From the NCBI RefSeq assembly GCF_001953955.1, contig NZ_CP019300.1, positions 1,364,001-1,428,000 of the forward strand: a stretch of DNA of 64,000 bases, read 5' to 3'. The position numbers and the translations under genes were made by a program. This DNA is from Prevotella intermedia ATCC 25611 = DSM 20706 (GTDB lineage Bacteria; Bacteroidota; Bacteroidia; Bacteroidales; Bacteroidaceae). This document shows, one piece after another, positions 43,993 to 55,651 of this stretch; position 1 is the first letter of the stretch; every line of letters starts with the position of its first letter. The notes beneath the pieces were generated by a model, which saw only the letters and a list, made by a program, of their open reading frames with translations, was not told the DNA's origin and did not search any database.

Positions 43993-44907
43993 CTATACTT
44001 CAAACACCATTCCTTCGTTAGTAAGGAAGCTGTTGGGGAAGATGGCTTTTGCTTCGCTTAAAATAGTATCTTCGTTTGGGTAACGGGCGGAATAATGCCC
44101 TAAAAGCAGCTTGCCTGCAGCAGCGTCTCGGGCTACTGTTGCTGCTTCCTGCGATGTGCTGTGGTAGTAGGTTCTTGCTCTGTCAGTGTGTTCGCTTGTG
44201 TAGGTGCTTTCGTGGTAGAGTACGTCTACACCGCTCACCTTTTTATATAGGTGCTTCATGTATCTTGTGTCGGAGCAGTAGGCGTAGCTGCGTGGCTTGT
44301 CGGCTGGAGTAGTAAGGCGGCTGTTGGGAATGGTTTCTCCGTCGGCAGTAGTCCAGTCTGCTCCTGACTTTATGTTGCTGATTTGGCTGATAGGGATATT
44401 ATAGTAGTCTATCATATCTCGGCGGATATGGGGTGCGGTGGGCTTTTCGCGAAACAGGAATCCGCAGCAGGATATGCGGTGTTCCAGCGGAATAGTTTCG
44501 ACGGTCAGACTCTTGTCTTCATAGATAACAGCGGTTTTGGTTGTCTCGATGGGGTGGAACGTAACCTTGTATCCAAGTCCTTTGCAGAATAATTCCATTG
44601 AGAGGTTGAAGTATTCTTCAAATTGTTTCGGGGCATATACCTGAAGCGGTGCTGTGCGCCCCGTCATACCAAAAGTGGAAAGCATACCGAAGAGTCCGAA
44701 GCAATGGTCGCCGTGCAGATGAGAAATGAAGACGGCTTGTACCTTCGAGAAGTGAACCTTCGAACGGCGTACTTGTATCTGGGTTCCCTCTCCGCAATCT
44801 ATCATAAAGAACTTGCCACGTATTTCTACTATCTGGCAAGTTGCATTATGATGGAGCGTGGGCAAGGCACTTCCACAGCCCAATATGTGTATCTTGAAAG
44901 GTATCAC
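43993..44907 (-). CDS. rnz: Ribonuclease Z
   Basis: This 304-residue metallo-beta-lactamase-fold nuclease trims the 3' trailer from tRNA precursors. It has the start ILGCGSALPTLHHNATCQIV, the zinc motif FISHLHGDHCFG (His63, His65, Asp67, His68), the exosite region GFLFREKPTAPH, SYAYCSDTRYM and late histidines in YHSTSQEA and GHYSARY. It is particularly relevant here because the encoded tRNA-Asp genes lack a full CCA. The gene is the last of a tight minus-strand operon after mazG and a lipoprotein gene, with a 2-nt gap to the latter. Confidence 0.96.
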   Translation of the reverse strand: MIPFKIHILGCGSALPTLHHNATCQIVEIRGKFFMIDCGEGTQIQVRRSKVHFSKVQAVFISHLHGDHCFGLFGMLSTFGMTGRTAPLQVYAPKQFEEYFNLSMELFCKGLGYKVTFHPIETTKTAVIYEDKSLTVETIPLEHRISCCGFLFREKPTAPHIRRDMIDYYNIPISQISNIKSGADWTTADGETIPNSRLTTPADKPRSYAYCSDTRYMKHLYKKVSGVDVLYHESTYTSEHTDRARTYYHSTSQEAATVARDAAAGKLLLGHYSARYPNEDTILSEAKAIFPNSFLTNEGMVFEV

Positions 44908-44909
44908 GC

Positions 44910-45467
44910 TTATTTCTTACGCCCAAATACAAATATTCCTGTCTTGTTTTCAAGCGACATCGTGTCTGCGCCGAGTTCTATTACATCGAAAGTGTCTCTC
45001 GACAGTAAGAGCTTGCCGTTATATATCTTCCACGATGTCCACGCATTGTTTTCTGCCTGAACATTCGATACAACCTCCCCACCCTCTTTTATCTCAAAGT
45101 TCTTGTCGAGGCTTGTCCAGTTTCCAAGCAGCGACGTTATGTTAATGGCACTACGCAACATCATATCGCCATACTCCTTGTAGGCTATCACGGCAAAGCG
45201 GTCGCCGCTGAGCTTGCCTCCCTTCACGACTTCGGTAGTATCGTCAGGATTCTGGATAATCTCCAATGTGTCGCCCGCATCGGTCAATAGCAATATAGAG
45301 TTCATACCGCCATCGAGCATTGTGCCGTAAATGGTTGTGTCACCTGCGTTGAGCGAGTCGATATTGTTGGCGTTTGGACTTATCACTTGGTTGGGCTTGC
45401 TGTTCTTACAACCTGCAAGAATGGCTGTTACCAGTGCAAGAACAATAATGATTTGTGACTTCTTCAT
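44910..45467 (-). CDS. Lipocalin-like lipoprotein, unknown function
   Basis: The 185 residues begin MKKSQIIIVLALVTAILAGC, a lipoprotein signal with Cys20. Two beta-rich parts follow: DTTIYGTMLDGGMNSILLLT, and LGNWTSLDKNFEIKEGGEVV, whose L-x-G-x-W resembles lipocalin-like domains. The end FDVIELGADTMSLENKTGIF also fits that fold. Ligand and role are not known. It lies between mazG (19 nt upstream) and rnz (2 nt downstream), so it is co-transcribed. Confidence 0.85.
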   Translation of the reverse strand: MKKSQIIIVLALVTAILAGCKNSKPNQVISPNANNIDSLNAGDTTIYGTMLDGGMNSILLLTDAGDTLEIIQNPDDTTEVVKGGKLSGDRFAVIAYKEYGDMMLRSAINITSLLGNWTSLDKNFEIKEGGEVVSNVQAENNAWTSWKIYNGKLLLSRDTFDVIELGADTMSLENKTGIFVFGRKK

Positions 45468-45486
45468 ACTTACAATATTGAGTAAT

Positions 45487-46392
45487 TTACTTGTTATTTT
45501 CTATCTTCTTTGCTTCATTCCACAAGTTGTCCATTTCGTCTAAAGTCATATCCTTCAGTTCTTTACCGAGTTTCTTTGCTTGTTGCTCAACGTATGTGAA
45601 GCGTGAAATGAACTTCTGGTTGGTATGTTCGAGTGCGTTGTCGGGATTAAGCTTGTACAATCGGGCAGCATTGATGACTGAAAAGAGGAAGTCGCCCAAC
45701 TCTTTCGTAGAGTTCTCCTTGTCTTCTCGTGCCAATTCGGCTTTCAGTTCGTCAAGCTCCTCGCCTACCTTATCCCACACATCTTCTTTCTTTTCCCAGT
45801 CGAAACCAACGTTTCGGGCTTTGTCCTGTATTCTGTATGCCTTTATAAGGCTGGGCAACGAGTCGGGAACTCCCGACAGCACCGTTTTGTTTCCTTCTCT
45901 TTCCTTTTGTTTCCGTTGTTCCCACGTCAATTCAACTTGCGTTGCAGTAGACGGAACGTTGCCATTTGCAGATGTGGCAGCTTGGCTCTCGGTGTTCAAT
46001 TCGTCCTTGTAAACAACCTGCCCTTGCTTGTTTATCGCCATATTGTCGTTGGCAACTGCCCACCCTGTCCAATCTATGAAGTCGTGGCGGAACATCAGTT
46101 TGTCCGACTGTGCATTGCAAACGTCTGCTATATCGAAATCGTTTGTCTCGCTGCCGAGCAACGCATAGAATACAACGTGCTCCATAACGTCGCCGAGTTC
46201 TTTGCAAATGTTCTTCTTGTCGTGCTTCATCAAAGCATCAGCAAGCTCAAATGTTTCTTCTATCGTGTTGGGACGCAAACTCTCAAAGGTCTGTTTCCTA
46301 TCCCACGGACATTCCTTTCTCAATCGCTCTTGTATATCGAGCAAACGCTCAAACGCTGCAAGTTTTTCTTCTTTTGTATGCAATCTTATCAA
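45487..46392 (-). CDS. mazG: Nucleoside triphosphate pyrophosphohydrolase MazG
   Basis: This 301-residue protein has two MazG domains. The first has CPWDRKQTFESLRPNTIEET with E-x-x-E metal ligands and ELGDVMEHVVFYALL. The second has VGEELDELKAELARED and ELGDFLFSVINAARLYKLNP. MazG hydrolyses (d)NTPs and modified nucleotides to monophosphates, housekeeping the nucleotide pool. It is longer than the usual 260-270 residues because of a low-complexity insertion in the linker (SQAATSANGNVPSTATQ, about residues 135-152). It is the first gene of the operon, with promoter element TATCTTTG at 46442-46435, divergent from valS. Confidence 0.95.
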   Translation of the reverse strand: MIRLHTKEEKLAAFERLLDIQERLRKECPWDRKQTFESLRPNTIEETFELADALMKHDKKNICKELGDVMEHVVFYALLGSETNDFDIADVCNAQSDKLMFRHDFIDWTGWAVANDNMAINKQGQVVYKDELNTESQAATSANGNVPSTATQVELTWEQRKQKEREGNKTVLSGVPDSLPSLIKAYRIQDKARNVGFDWEKKEDVWDKVGEELDELKAELAREDKENSTKELGDFLFSVINAARLYKLNPDNALEHTNQKFISRFTYVEQQAKKLGKELKDMTLDEMDNLWNEAKKIENNK

Positions 46393-46434
46393 ATTTAAAG
46401 TTAAAAGAAGTACTGTGTACTGCTAATTGTTATG

Positions 46435-46442
46435 CAAAGATA
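46435..46442 (-). promoter_or_regulatory. Promoter -7 element of the mazG operon
   Basis: TATCTTTG on the minus strand, 43 nt before the mazG ATG; no clear -33 box. Confidence 0.5.
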
Positions 46443-46464
46443 CATCTTTCAACTGATTTTTTCG

Positions 46465-46472
46465 TAAATTTG
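46465..46472 (+). promoter_or_regulatory. Promoter -7 element of valS
   Basis: TAAATTTG, 43 nt before the valS ATG, back-to-back with the mazG element. Confidence 0.5.
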
Positions 46473-46514
46473 CATCGTTTTTAAAGATAATAAAGAAATA
46501 ATAATATACAACGT

Positions 46515-49208
46515 ATGGAATTAGCAAGTAAGTACGACCCACAGAACGTGGAAGCGAAGTGGTATGAGTATTGGCTCAACAATAGACTATTCAGCTCTAA
46601 GCCTGACGGACGCGAGCCTTATACAGTGGTTATCCCACCGCCCAACGTAACGGGCGTATTGCATATGGGACATATGCTCAACAATACCATTCAGGATATT
46701 CTTGTACGCCACGCACGTATGGAAGGAAAGAACGCTTGCTGGGTTCCTGGTACTGACCACGCCAGCATTGCCACTGAAGCAAAAGTGGTAAACAAGCTCG
46801 CACAAGAAGGAATAAACAAAGCCGACCTTACAAGAGAGGAGTTCCTAAAACACGCTTGGGCGTGGACAGATGAGCACGGTGGCATTATCTTAAAGCAATT
46901 GCGCAAACTTGGCTGCTCTTGCGATTGGGAACGCACTGCCTTTACAATGGACGAGAAGCGCAGCGAAAGTGTTATCAAGGTGTTCTGCGACTTATACGAC
47001 AAGGGCTTAATCTATCGTGGTGTGCGCATGGTGAACTGGGATCCAAGTGCAGAAACAGCTCTTTCCGACGAAGAAGTTATTTACAAGGACGAACATTCAA
47101 AACTCTACAACCTTAAATATTATATTGCACCCGAAGACCAAAGCAAGGTTGAACGCAAGCACGACGACAATGTGATGCACAAAGACGACAAGGGTTACTA
47201 CGCTGTTGTAGCTACCACACGTCCCGAAACCATTATGGGTGATACGGCTATGTGCATCAATCCCGACGACGTGAAAAATACTTGGCTGAAAGGATTGCAC
47301 GTCATTGTGCCATTGGTGGGGCGTTGCATTCCTATCATAGAAGACTCGTATGTGGACATTCAGTTTGGTACGGGCTGTCTGAAGGTTACTCCTGCCCACG
47401 ACATCAACGACCACGCACTCGGTTTGAAGCACGGCTTGGAAACCATCGACATATTCAACGATAACGGAACACTGTCGGAAGCAGCAGGTTTATATATAGG
47501 TCAGGACCGTATGGAGGTGCGCAAGCAAATTGCCATCGACCTCAAAACTGCCGACTTAATGGAGAAAGTGGAAGACTACGACAACAAGGTGGGCTACTCT
47601 GAACGTACTAACGTGCCTATCGAACCAAAGCTTTCAACACAATGGTTCTTAAGTATGCAACACTTTGCAGACATTGCACTCGACCCTGTGATGAACGATG
47701 AGATAGAGTTCTATCCGAAGAAATACAAGAACACCTATCGCCATTGGTTGGAGAATATCAAGGATTGGTGCATCAGCCGCCAACTTTGGTGGGGACACCG
47801 CATTCCTGCTTACTATTTCAAAGACCAAAACGGCAAGCCTGCAACAGTTGTGGCAGAAACCGACGAAAAGGCTTTGGAACAGGCAAAGGCTATCAACCCA
47901 AATATAACAATGGCTGACTTGGAACAAGAAAGCGACTGTTTGGATACATGGTTCTCAAGTTGGTTGTGGCCAATCTCGGTATTTGACGGCATCAACAACC
48001 CTGACAACGAAGAAATAAAGTACTATTATCCAACGAGCGACTTGGTTACTGGTCCCGACATTATCTTCTTCTGGGTGGCTCGTATGATTATGGCAGGCTA
48101 CGAATATCGCCAGACCTTCCCATTCAAGCACGTTTATTTCACAGGCATCGTGCGCGACAATATCGGACGCAAGATGAGCAAGAGCCTCGGCAACTCGCCC
48201 GACCCATTGGAACTAATAGAAAAGTATGGTGCTGACGGTGTGCGTATGGGTATGATGCTTTCTGCACCGGCAGGCAACGATATCTTGTTCGATGAAAGCC
48301 TTTGCGAGCAAGGACGCAACTTCAACAACAAGATATGGAATGCCTTCCGCCTTGTTCAAGGTTGGGAAACAGCAGACATAGAGCAGCCTGAAGCTAACAA
48401 GATAGCCATTAAGTGGTTCGATGCAAAGCTCAAAGAAGTAGATGCCGAAATGGAAGAACAGTTCAAGAGCTATCGCATATCAGAAGCGTTGATGACAGTT
48501 TACAAGCTTTTCTGGGACGAGTTCTCAAGTTGGTACTTGGAAATGATTAAGCCTGAATATGGCAAACCCATCGACAAGCAGACCTACGACGCAACGCTCC
48601 GCTTCTTCGACACCCTCTTGAAGATGCTCCACCCATTCATGCCGTTCATTACAGAAGAACTTTGGCAACACATCTTCGACCGCAACGAAGGCGAAAGCAT
48701 TATGTTGGAGAAACTCGAATTGACACTTCCTGCCGATGAAGAAAAGACTTTGATTGCCGAAATAGAGAATATGAAGCAGATAGTGGGCGGCATTCGCACC
48801 GTTCGCAACCAAAAGAACATTGCTCCAAAAGTATTGCTTTCTTTAGAGGTTGTGGGCAAAAACAACTATGAGGCTTACAACTGCGTGATTGCGAAGATGG
48901 CTAATCTCGAAAGCATCAATGTTGTAGACGAGAAGAGTTCTGATGCTTCTGCCTTTATGGTGGGCACCGATGGTTTTGCCGTTCCGCTTGGAAACCTGAT
49001 TGATGTAAAGGCTGAAATCGAGAAATTAGAAAAGGAACTTGCGCACTTGGAAGGTTTCCTGAAAGGTGTAAAAGCAAAGCTCTCAAACGAAAACTTTGTG
49101 GCGCACGCTCCCGAAGCTGTGATTACTAAGGAACGTAAGAAGCAAAGCGACTCGGAAGAGAAGATTGAAACTATCAAGGCAAATATAGAAGAACTACGCA
49201 AGAAGTAA
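46515..49208 (+). CDS. valS: Valyl-tRNA synthetase
   Basis: This 897-residue class I synthetase attaches valine to tRNA-Val. It has the HIGH-type motif [13 protein letters not shown] (about residues 42-54) with the class-typical [12 protein letters not shown], an editing CP1 domain ([14 protein letters not shown]), [23 protein letters not shown] (about 552) and a C-terminal coiled coil (about 830-897) that binds tRNA. Length and motif order match bacterial ValRS. It is monocistronic, divergent from mazG and convergent with groEL, with a shared hairpin terminator. Confidence 0.98.
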   Translation: MELASKYDPQNVEAKWYEYWLNNRLFSSKPDGREPYTVVIPPPNVTGVLHMGHMLNNTIQDILVRHARMEGKNACWVPGTDHASIATEAKVVNKLAQEGINKADLTREEFLKHAWAWTDEHGGIILKQLRKLGCSCDWERTAFTMDEKRSESVIKVFCDLYDKGLIYRGVRMVNWDPSAETALSDEEVIYKDEHSKLYNLKYYIAPEDQSKVERKHDDNVMHKDDKGYYAVVATTRPETIMGDTAMCINPDDVKNTWLKGLHVIVPLVGRCIPIIEDSYVDIQFGTGCLKVTPAHDINDHALGLKHGLETIDIFNDNGTLSEAAGLYIGQDRMEVRKQIAIDLKTADLMEKVEDYDNKVGYSERTNVPIEPKLSTQWFLSMQHFADIALDPVMNDEIEFYPKKYKNTYRHWLENIKDWCISRQLWWGHRIPAYYFKDQNGKPATVVAETDEKALEQAKAINPNITMADLEQESDCLDTWFSSWLWPISVFDGINNPDNEEIKYYYPTSDLVTGPDIIFFWVARMIMAGYEYRQTFPFKHVYFTGIVRDNIGRKMSKSLGNSPDPLELIEKYGADGVRMGMMLSAPAGNDILFDESLCEQGRNFNNKIWNAFRLVQGWETADIEQPEANKIAIKWFDAKLKEVDAEMEEQFKSYRISEALMTVYKLFWDEFSSWYLEMIKPEYGKPIDKQTYDATLRFFDTLLKMLHPFMPFITEELWQHIFDRNEGESIMLEKLELTLPADEEKTLIAEIENMKQIVGGIRTVRNQKNIAPKVLLSLEVVGKNNYEAYNCVIAKMANLESINVVDEKSSDASAFMVGTDGFAVPLGNLIDVKAEIEKLEKELAHLEGFLKGVKAKLSNENFVAHAPEAVITKERKKQSDSEEKIETIKANIEELRKK

Positions 49209-49280
49209 GTTTCGTTTGCACTGAAACAATATTAACGCATACGATTTCTACAAAGTTCGTATCGTAATAAACAATAAAAA

Positions 49281-49313
49281 CGGAGAAGCTCAAGTTTGAA
49301 CTTCTCCGCTTTT
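49281..49313. terminator. Bidirectional terminator (valS/groEL)
   Basis: CGGAGAAG (49281-49288) pairs with CTTCTCCG (49301-49308), with an inner TCAA/TTGA pairing, Ts on the plus side and As on the other. Confidence 0.8.
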
Positions 49314-49338
49314 TATTTATATTTGCTTGTCAATCTGC

Positions 49339-50979
<1,641 letters not shown>

Positions 50980-51086
50980 TTATGTATTCTGTTTTTCTAT
51001 GTTTTATTTGTTGCGATGTTCTCATATAGCCCACTCCCCTATATATAATAAGGTATAAATGCACAGAGAACGCTCACTTTTATTTT

Positions 51087-51356
51087 TTATTCTACAACAG
51101 CAAGAACGTCGCTTTGACGCATCATAAGATACTTCTCGCCATCGTTTTCGATTTCGGTACCAGCATACTTGCCATAGAAAACTTCGTCGCCGACCTTCAA
51201 AATCATATCTTCGTCTTTTGTACCGTTACCAACAGCAACCACCTTGCCACGCTGTGGCTTTTCTTTTGCTGTGTCGGGAATAATAATTCCACCTACTTTC
51301 TGCTCCGCTTCGACTGGGAGAATAAGCACTCTGTCTGCTAATGGTTTAATTGTCAT
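51087..51356 (-). CDS. groES: 10-kDa co-chaperonin GroES
   Basis: This 89-residue protein begins [20 protein letters not shown]. It has the mobile loop [20 protein letters not shown], then [20 protein letters not shown]. It forms the heptameric lid of the GroEL cavity. It is the first gene of the groES-groEL operon. Upstream 485 nt contain only a four-module repeat core and the recQ terminator. No TAnnTTTG element is obvious. Confidence 0.98.
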   Translation of the reverse strand: MTIKPLADRVLILPVEAEQKVGGIIIPDTAKEKPQRGKVVAVGNGTKDEDMILKVGDEVFYGKYAGTEIENDGEKYLMMRQSDVLAVVE

Positions 51357-51502
51357 AATTGTTTATATTTTTAATTTTAAGTCTTCAAGCATATTGAAAC
51401 ACGCTTTCTGCACATTCGCCAATCAATATACGAAAACCGTGCCAAAAAAGAAATAAGACGAAAATAGCAGGGCAAAAATGCAAGATATATTCTTTGACGA
51501 GG

Positions 51503-51585
51503 CAAAAGCGGCGTTTTCGCTTTGCAAAAGAGCCGCTTTTGGACGGTAAAACAGCCGCTTTTACCTTGCAAAACCTACGCTTTTG
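51503..51585 (-). repeat. Isolated four-module core of the dispersed repeat (site 6)
   Basis: Modules start at 51504, 51526, 51548 and 51570, exactly 22 nt apart: AAAAGCGGCGTTTTCGC, AAAAGAGCCGCTTTTGG, AAAACAGCCGCTTTTAC and AAAACCTACGCTTTTGA. The conserved TGTAAA and TTTACA ends of the full element are not recognisable here, so the array exists without the flanks. Confidence 0.8.
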
Positions 51586-51765
51586 AAACACCCTTATAAA
51601 CATCTGATTATCTGATAATTACAGAGTAGGTTTTTAAAGAAATATTGCTTTAAGCATTATACCTACATTTATACCCTATTGGAAAAACCGCAACACAGCA
51701 TTAAGCCACAAAGGAGAAATGTAGAAACAAAAAGATATATCGGGCGAAAAGGATAGGATTGCATC

Positions 51766-51797
51766 AAAAAAAGCTACTGACAATATTGTCAGTAGCT
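51766..51797 (-). terminator. recQ terminator
   Basis: A perfect 26-bp palindrome (51772-51797, half-site AGCTACTGACAAT) followed on the minus strand by TTTTTT. Confidence 0.85.
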
Positions 51798-51841
51798 ATA
51801 TGTCAGAATTGGCAGAAATACCTTCTAATGCGGAAAGGAAA

Positions 51842-53758
51842 CTACGATTTAGTGTTTTGGTAAACGTAGCTGCCTTCCATATATATGTATTCTTCGGCAA
51901 TAAGTTCTTCTAAAGTTGCACGCAATGTGTCTTGATTGGTTACAGAAGCATCGGTATCCATTCCTTTCAGTTCGGTAATATGGTGCTTCTTGCCGTCTGC
52001 CAACAAGTCGAGTATGGTTTCACGCAACGACTTTTTCAGTTGTTTGTTCTCGCCTTTATACGACAGACAAACATCGCAGCAAGCACAGTCGGTGCTTCGG
52101 TCTTCGCCAAAATAGCGCAAAAGCTGTCGGCTGCGACACGTATAGTCGTTTTGTATGTAATTTATCATCGCTACTATACGTTCCTCAAACTTTTCCTTTC
52201 GGTCTTCGTAAACAGCTTTTGAAATAACCAATTCTTCGCTATCAACACGGTCTTGAAGATACTTTATGACGGGAATATTCTTGCGCGGAATGAAGTTTAT
52301 AATTCGTTTCCTACTAAGATTTTGCAGTATATGGTAGGTTTCGTTTCTATCCAAACCCACTACATCGGCTATATAGCTTTCGTCGATATAGCGATAATCC
52401 GTGAACAAACCCGAATAGTTGCGCAGCAATGCCGAAATTACTTTTTCTTCTTCGTTGCTCTGTTCGCCTAATCTGTATAGCTCATCGCGCGAAAGAATAA
52501 AGTGTATACGTGCCTTGCTGTCGGGGTCTGGTTCGTAGTCGATGTAGCCTGCACGGGTCAATATCTGCAAAGCTGCATTGACTTGGATAGGAAAATGGTG
52601 GAAATAGATGCAGAACTTGTCGATAGGAAACTCGAAAGTGGCATCTCTCCCACTCTCTACGCCTATTTGATAGAAGTACGCCAAATGTTCGTAAACAGTA
52701 CGGATTTCTTCTTTTGCAGGGAAATTTTCCTTTACTCGCTTTCGTAAGTTGCGCTCATCGTTGCCCTGTGTGTGGAGCAAAATGGCATACGACCTTTTGC
52801 CATCTCTGCCTGCTCGCCCCGCTTCTTGAAAGTAAGCCTCGATGGAACTGGGTGGGTCGAGGTGTATTACCAAACGAACGTTGGCTTTGTCGATACCCAT
52901 TCCAAAAGCATTTGTAGCTACAATAACACGAATTTCGTTGGCTTGCCACGCATTCTGGTGCTTGTTCTTGTCGGTGTTTTCCAATCCTGCGTGGTACCAC
53001 GTTGCTGAAACACCATTCTTAAGTAAGAACTCTGCTGCTTCCTTTGTGCGCTTTCTGCTACGGCAATATACGATAGTCGAGCCGTCTACCGACTGCAGAA
53101 TATGAAGCATTTCGTTGAACTTCTCTTGTGTTGTGCGCAGGACGTAAGAAAGATTCTTACGCTCGAAACTCATTCGAAATACATTCTCTTCGGCAAATCC
53201 AAGTCGGAACTGAATGTCCTTCACAACTTCTGGAGTAGCAGTTGCCGTAAGGGCAAGCACTGGAACATCGGGAAGTAGCTTCCTAATGTTCATAATTTCG
53301 AGATAGGAAGGGCGGAAATCGTAGCCCCATTGGCTGATACAGTGGGCTTCGTCTACGGTGATGAAGCTCACCTTTATGTGTTTTAGTTTCGCTTGAAACA
53401 GTTCGGAGCCAAGGCGTTCGGGCGATATATAGAGCAGCTTTATACCGCCAAAGATACAGTTTTCGAGCGTTGAGATAATCTCATCGCGCGACATACCCGA
53501 GTAGATTGCTGCTGCCTTGATGTGTCGCTGGCAAAGATTGTCTACTTGGTCTTTCATCAACGAAATTAAAGGAGTGATGACAATGCACACTCCTTCTTTT
53601 GCCAATGCAGGCACTTGAAACGTAATGGACTTTCCGCCACCCGTAGGCATCAGTCCCAACGTGTCTTTTCCTGCACCAATGCTCTCTATAACTTTGCTTT
53701 GAATACCTCGAAAATCGGGATAGCCCCAATATTTATGAAGGATTTCCTTATAAGTCAT
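51842..53758 (-). CDS. recQ: ATP-dependent DNA helicase RecQ
   Basis: This 638-residue superfamily 2 helicase has Walker A MPTGGGKS (residues 37-44), DEAH at 136-139, ALTATATPEV, motif VI EAGRAGRDGK and a zinc-binding RQC domain (CRSRQLLRYFGED then CACCDVC). The last about 80 residues (RETILDLLADGKKHHITELK) look winged-helix-like, and a standard HRDC domain is not obvious. RecQ unwinds recombination and replication intermediates. recJ lies 32 nt upstream in the same orientation, so this helicase and its partner exonuclease appear to form an operon. Confidence 0.96.
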   Translation of the reverse strand: MTYKEILHKYWGYPDFRGIQSKVIESIGAGKDTLGLMPTGGGKSITFQVPALAKEGVCIVITPLISLMKDQVDNLCQRHIKAAAIYSGMSRDEIISTLENCIFGGIKLLYISPERLGSELFQAKLKHIKVSFITVDEAHCISQWGYDFRPSYLEIMNIRKLLPDVPVLALTATATPEVVKDIQFRLGFAEENVFRMSFERKNLSYVLRTTQEKFNEMLHILQSVDGSTIVYCRSRKRTKEAAEFLLKNGVSATWYHAGLENTDKNKHQNAWQANEIRVIVATNAFGMGIDKANVRLVIHLDPPSSIEAYFQEAGRAGRDGKRSYAILLHTQGNDERNLRKRVKENFPAKEEIRTVYEHLAYFYQIGVESGRDATFEFPIDKFCIYFHHFPIQVNAALQILTRAGYIDYEPDPDSKARIHFILSRDELYRLGEQSNEEEKVISALLRNYSGLFTDYRYIDESYIADVVGLDRNETYHILQNLSRKRIINFIPRKNIPVIKYLQDRVDSEELVISKAVYEDRKEKFEERIVAMINYIQNDYTCRSRQLLRYFGEDRSTDCACCDVCLSYKGENKQLKKSLRETILDLLADGKKHHITELKGMDTDASVTNQDTLRATLEELIAEEYIYMEGSYVYQNTKS

Positions 53759-53790
53759 AACAAAACCGTTACGCAGCTAAACTTATTTGT

Positions 53791-55515
53791 CTATTCGTTT
53801 TCCGAAGGACGAATGCCTTCTATCTGAAGTTGAACGGCACCACGCTTGAACACATTATCTTCTATGGTATAAACAATATCGAACGAGCGTTTCGACTTTA
53901 TATAGCGTGCCGAACGACTTTGTCCGAAAGCAATGCCATTCATAACGTTGTTCGACTTTGAATCGACAAGCTCCAACTTAATGTGCTCTTGCTCTCTGCC
54001 CACAACCTTGCTGGTACCGAAATCGAACACTTCTTTCGTACAGAACAACGGCTTTACGTTTTCTGGACCAAATGGTGCAAAACGTTTCAAGTCGTTATGA
54101 AACTTCTTGGTGATGTCTTTAAAGTCTATAACGGCATCAATATCCAAAGTTGCCTCCGTCTGATAAGGCTCGATGTGTTCATCAACATACTGTTGGAAAC
54201 GGTTTCGGAACTCCTTTACATTCTCCCATTTCAGCGTTAAGCCTGCTGCATAGGTATGCCCACCAAAGTTGGTGAGCAAGTCGCTGCAACTCTCAATAGC
54301 AGAATAGAGGTCGAAACCTGCTGCAGTTCGTGCCGAGCCTGTGGCTAAATCGCCTTCTCGGGTAATGACTATGGTGGGACGATAGTAAATTTCCGTGAGG
54401 CGAGAAGCTACGATACCAATAACTCCTTTCTTCCAATGCTCATCGTAAAGTACAATGCTGTTTTGGTGTTTCTGGCTCTCAAGTCGCTCAACAATTTGGT
54501 TGGCTTCCTCTGTCATCTGCCTGTCTACATCTTTTCGCTTATCGTTGTATTTATCAATATGCTTTGCTTCTAACAGCGCAGTAGCCAAATCGCGTTCCAC
54601 AAGTAGGTCTACACTTTCCTTTCCGCTCTCCATACGGCCGCTGGCATTAATGCGTGGACCTATCTTGAAGATAATATCGCTCATTGAAATTTCCCTTCCG
54701 CTGAGTCCGCAAATATCTACAATGGCTTGCAAGCCCACACTTGGATTTTGATTTAGCTGTTTTAAGCCGTGGAAAGCAAGGATACGGTTTTCGCCTACAA
54801 CGGGGACAAGGTCGGCAGCGATACTCACAGCGCAGAAATCGAGTAGTGGAATAAGTCGTGAGAACGGTATATTGTTGTTCTTTGCAAAGGCTTGCATGAA
54901 CTTGAAACCTACACCGCAACCACACAAATCCTTAAATGGGAAGCTGTCATCAGCACGTTTCGGATTTAATATAGCTACTGCTGGAGGCATATTATTATCA
55001 GGGACGTGGTGGTCGCAGATAATGAAATCAATGCCTTGTTCCTTTGCATAGCTAATCTCTTCGACTGCCTTTATACCACAATCGAGTATGATGATGAGTT
55101 TTACTCCACTTTCCTTTGCAAAGTCTATTCCCTTTTTGCTTACACCATACCCCTCGTCGTAACGGTCGGGAATGTAGTAATCTATATTGGAATAGAACTG
55201 CCGCAGAAATTTATACACCAATGCTACTGCCGTGCAACCGTCTACGTCGTAATCGCCGTAGACCATAATGCGTTCCTTACGCCCCATTGCATCGTTCAGT
55301 CTATCGACTGCAATATCCATATCTTGCATTAGAAACGGATTGATAAGGTCGGAAAGCTGTGGGCGAAAGAAACGTTTTGCCGCACTTTCGGTTGTTATTC
55401 CGCGCCTTATGAGCAACGAGGCTAGAATAGGACTAATACTGAGTTTCTCGCCCAATTCCTTTGCTGCATTTGTCTGTTCAGATGTAGATGGTGTGTAGTT
55501 CCATTTTAATTGCAT
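53791..55515 (-). CDS. recJ: Single-stranded-DNA-specific exonuclease RecJ
   Basis: From ATG 55515 the protein is 574 residues. It has DHH-family motifs: MVYGDYDVDGCTAVALVYKF, LIIILDCGIKAVEEI, FIICDHHVPD and RINASGRMESGKESVDLLV, and a DHHA1 domain with FGGHTYAAGLTL. It degrades single-stranded DNA 5'-3' using metal ions bound by the Asp and His residues. The frame also extends to 55569, but that start lies inside a terminator hairpin (55551-55587), so the start at 55515 is chosen. It is transcribed with recQ. Confidence 0.95.
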   Translation of the reverse strand: MQLKWNYTPSTSEQTNAAKELGEKLSISPILASLLIRRGITTESAAKRFFRPQLSDLINPFLMQDMDIAVDRLNDAMGRKERIMVYGDYDVDGCTAVALVYKFLRQFYSNIDYYIPDRYDEGYGVSKKGIDFAKESGVKLIIILDCGIKAVEEISYAKEQGIDFIICDHHVPDNNMPPAVAILNPKRADDSFPFKDLCGCGVGFKFMQAFAKNNNIPFSRLIPLLDFCAVSIAADLVPVVGENRILAFHGLKQLNQNPSVGLQAIVDICGLSGREISMSDIIFKIGPRINASGRMESGKESVDLLVERDLATALLEAKHIDKYNDKRKDVDRQMTEEANQIVERLESQKHQNSIVLYDEHWKKGVIGIVASRLTEIYYRPTIVITREGDLATGSARTAAGFDLYSAIESCSDLLTNFGGHTYAAGLTLKWENVKEFRNRFQQYVDEHIEPYQTEATLDIDAVIDFKDITKKFHNDLKRFAPFGPENVKPLFCTKEVFDFGTSKVVGREQEHIKLELVDSKSNNVMNGIAFGQSRSARYIKSKRSFDIVYTIEDNVFKRGAVQLQIEGIRPSENE

Positions 55516-55550
55516 CTTTATTGTTTTTATTTCTGCTTGTAAAGGTACAA

Positions 55551-55587
55551 AAAAAAGCGTAAGTCTCAAAAAGACTTACGCTTTTTT
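55551..55587 (-). terminator. Terminator of the aminopeptidase C gene
   Basis: AAAAAAGCGTAAGTCT (55551-55566) pairs with AGACTTACGCTTTTTT (55572-55587), with a T run on each strand. It lies downstream of the peptidase gene and just before recJ. Confidence 0.85.
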
Positions 55588-55651
55588 AATTCTATATTGC
55601 TATATTAAAGTCTTGACAAAACTTTAACAAGGCAAAATGGTTGGCTTTAAA

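Larger units (their letters stand above)
51357..51841. other. Intergenic region between groES and recQ
   Basis: This 485-nt region contains the isolated four-module core (51503-51585) and the recQ terminator (51766-51797). The groES promoter must lie here but does not match TAnnTTTG clearly. Confidence 0.5.

Noticed and set aside
55516..55569. Longer N-terminus for RecJ starting at 55569
   Set aside because: That start codon lies within the terminator hairpin 55551-55587, and the shorter start at 55515 fits the family.
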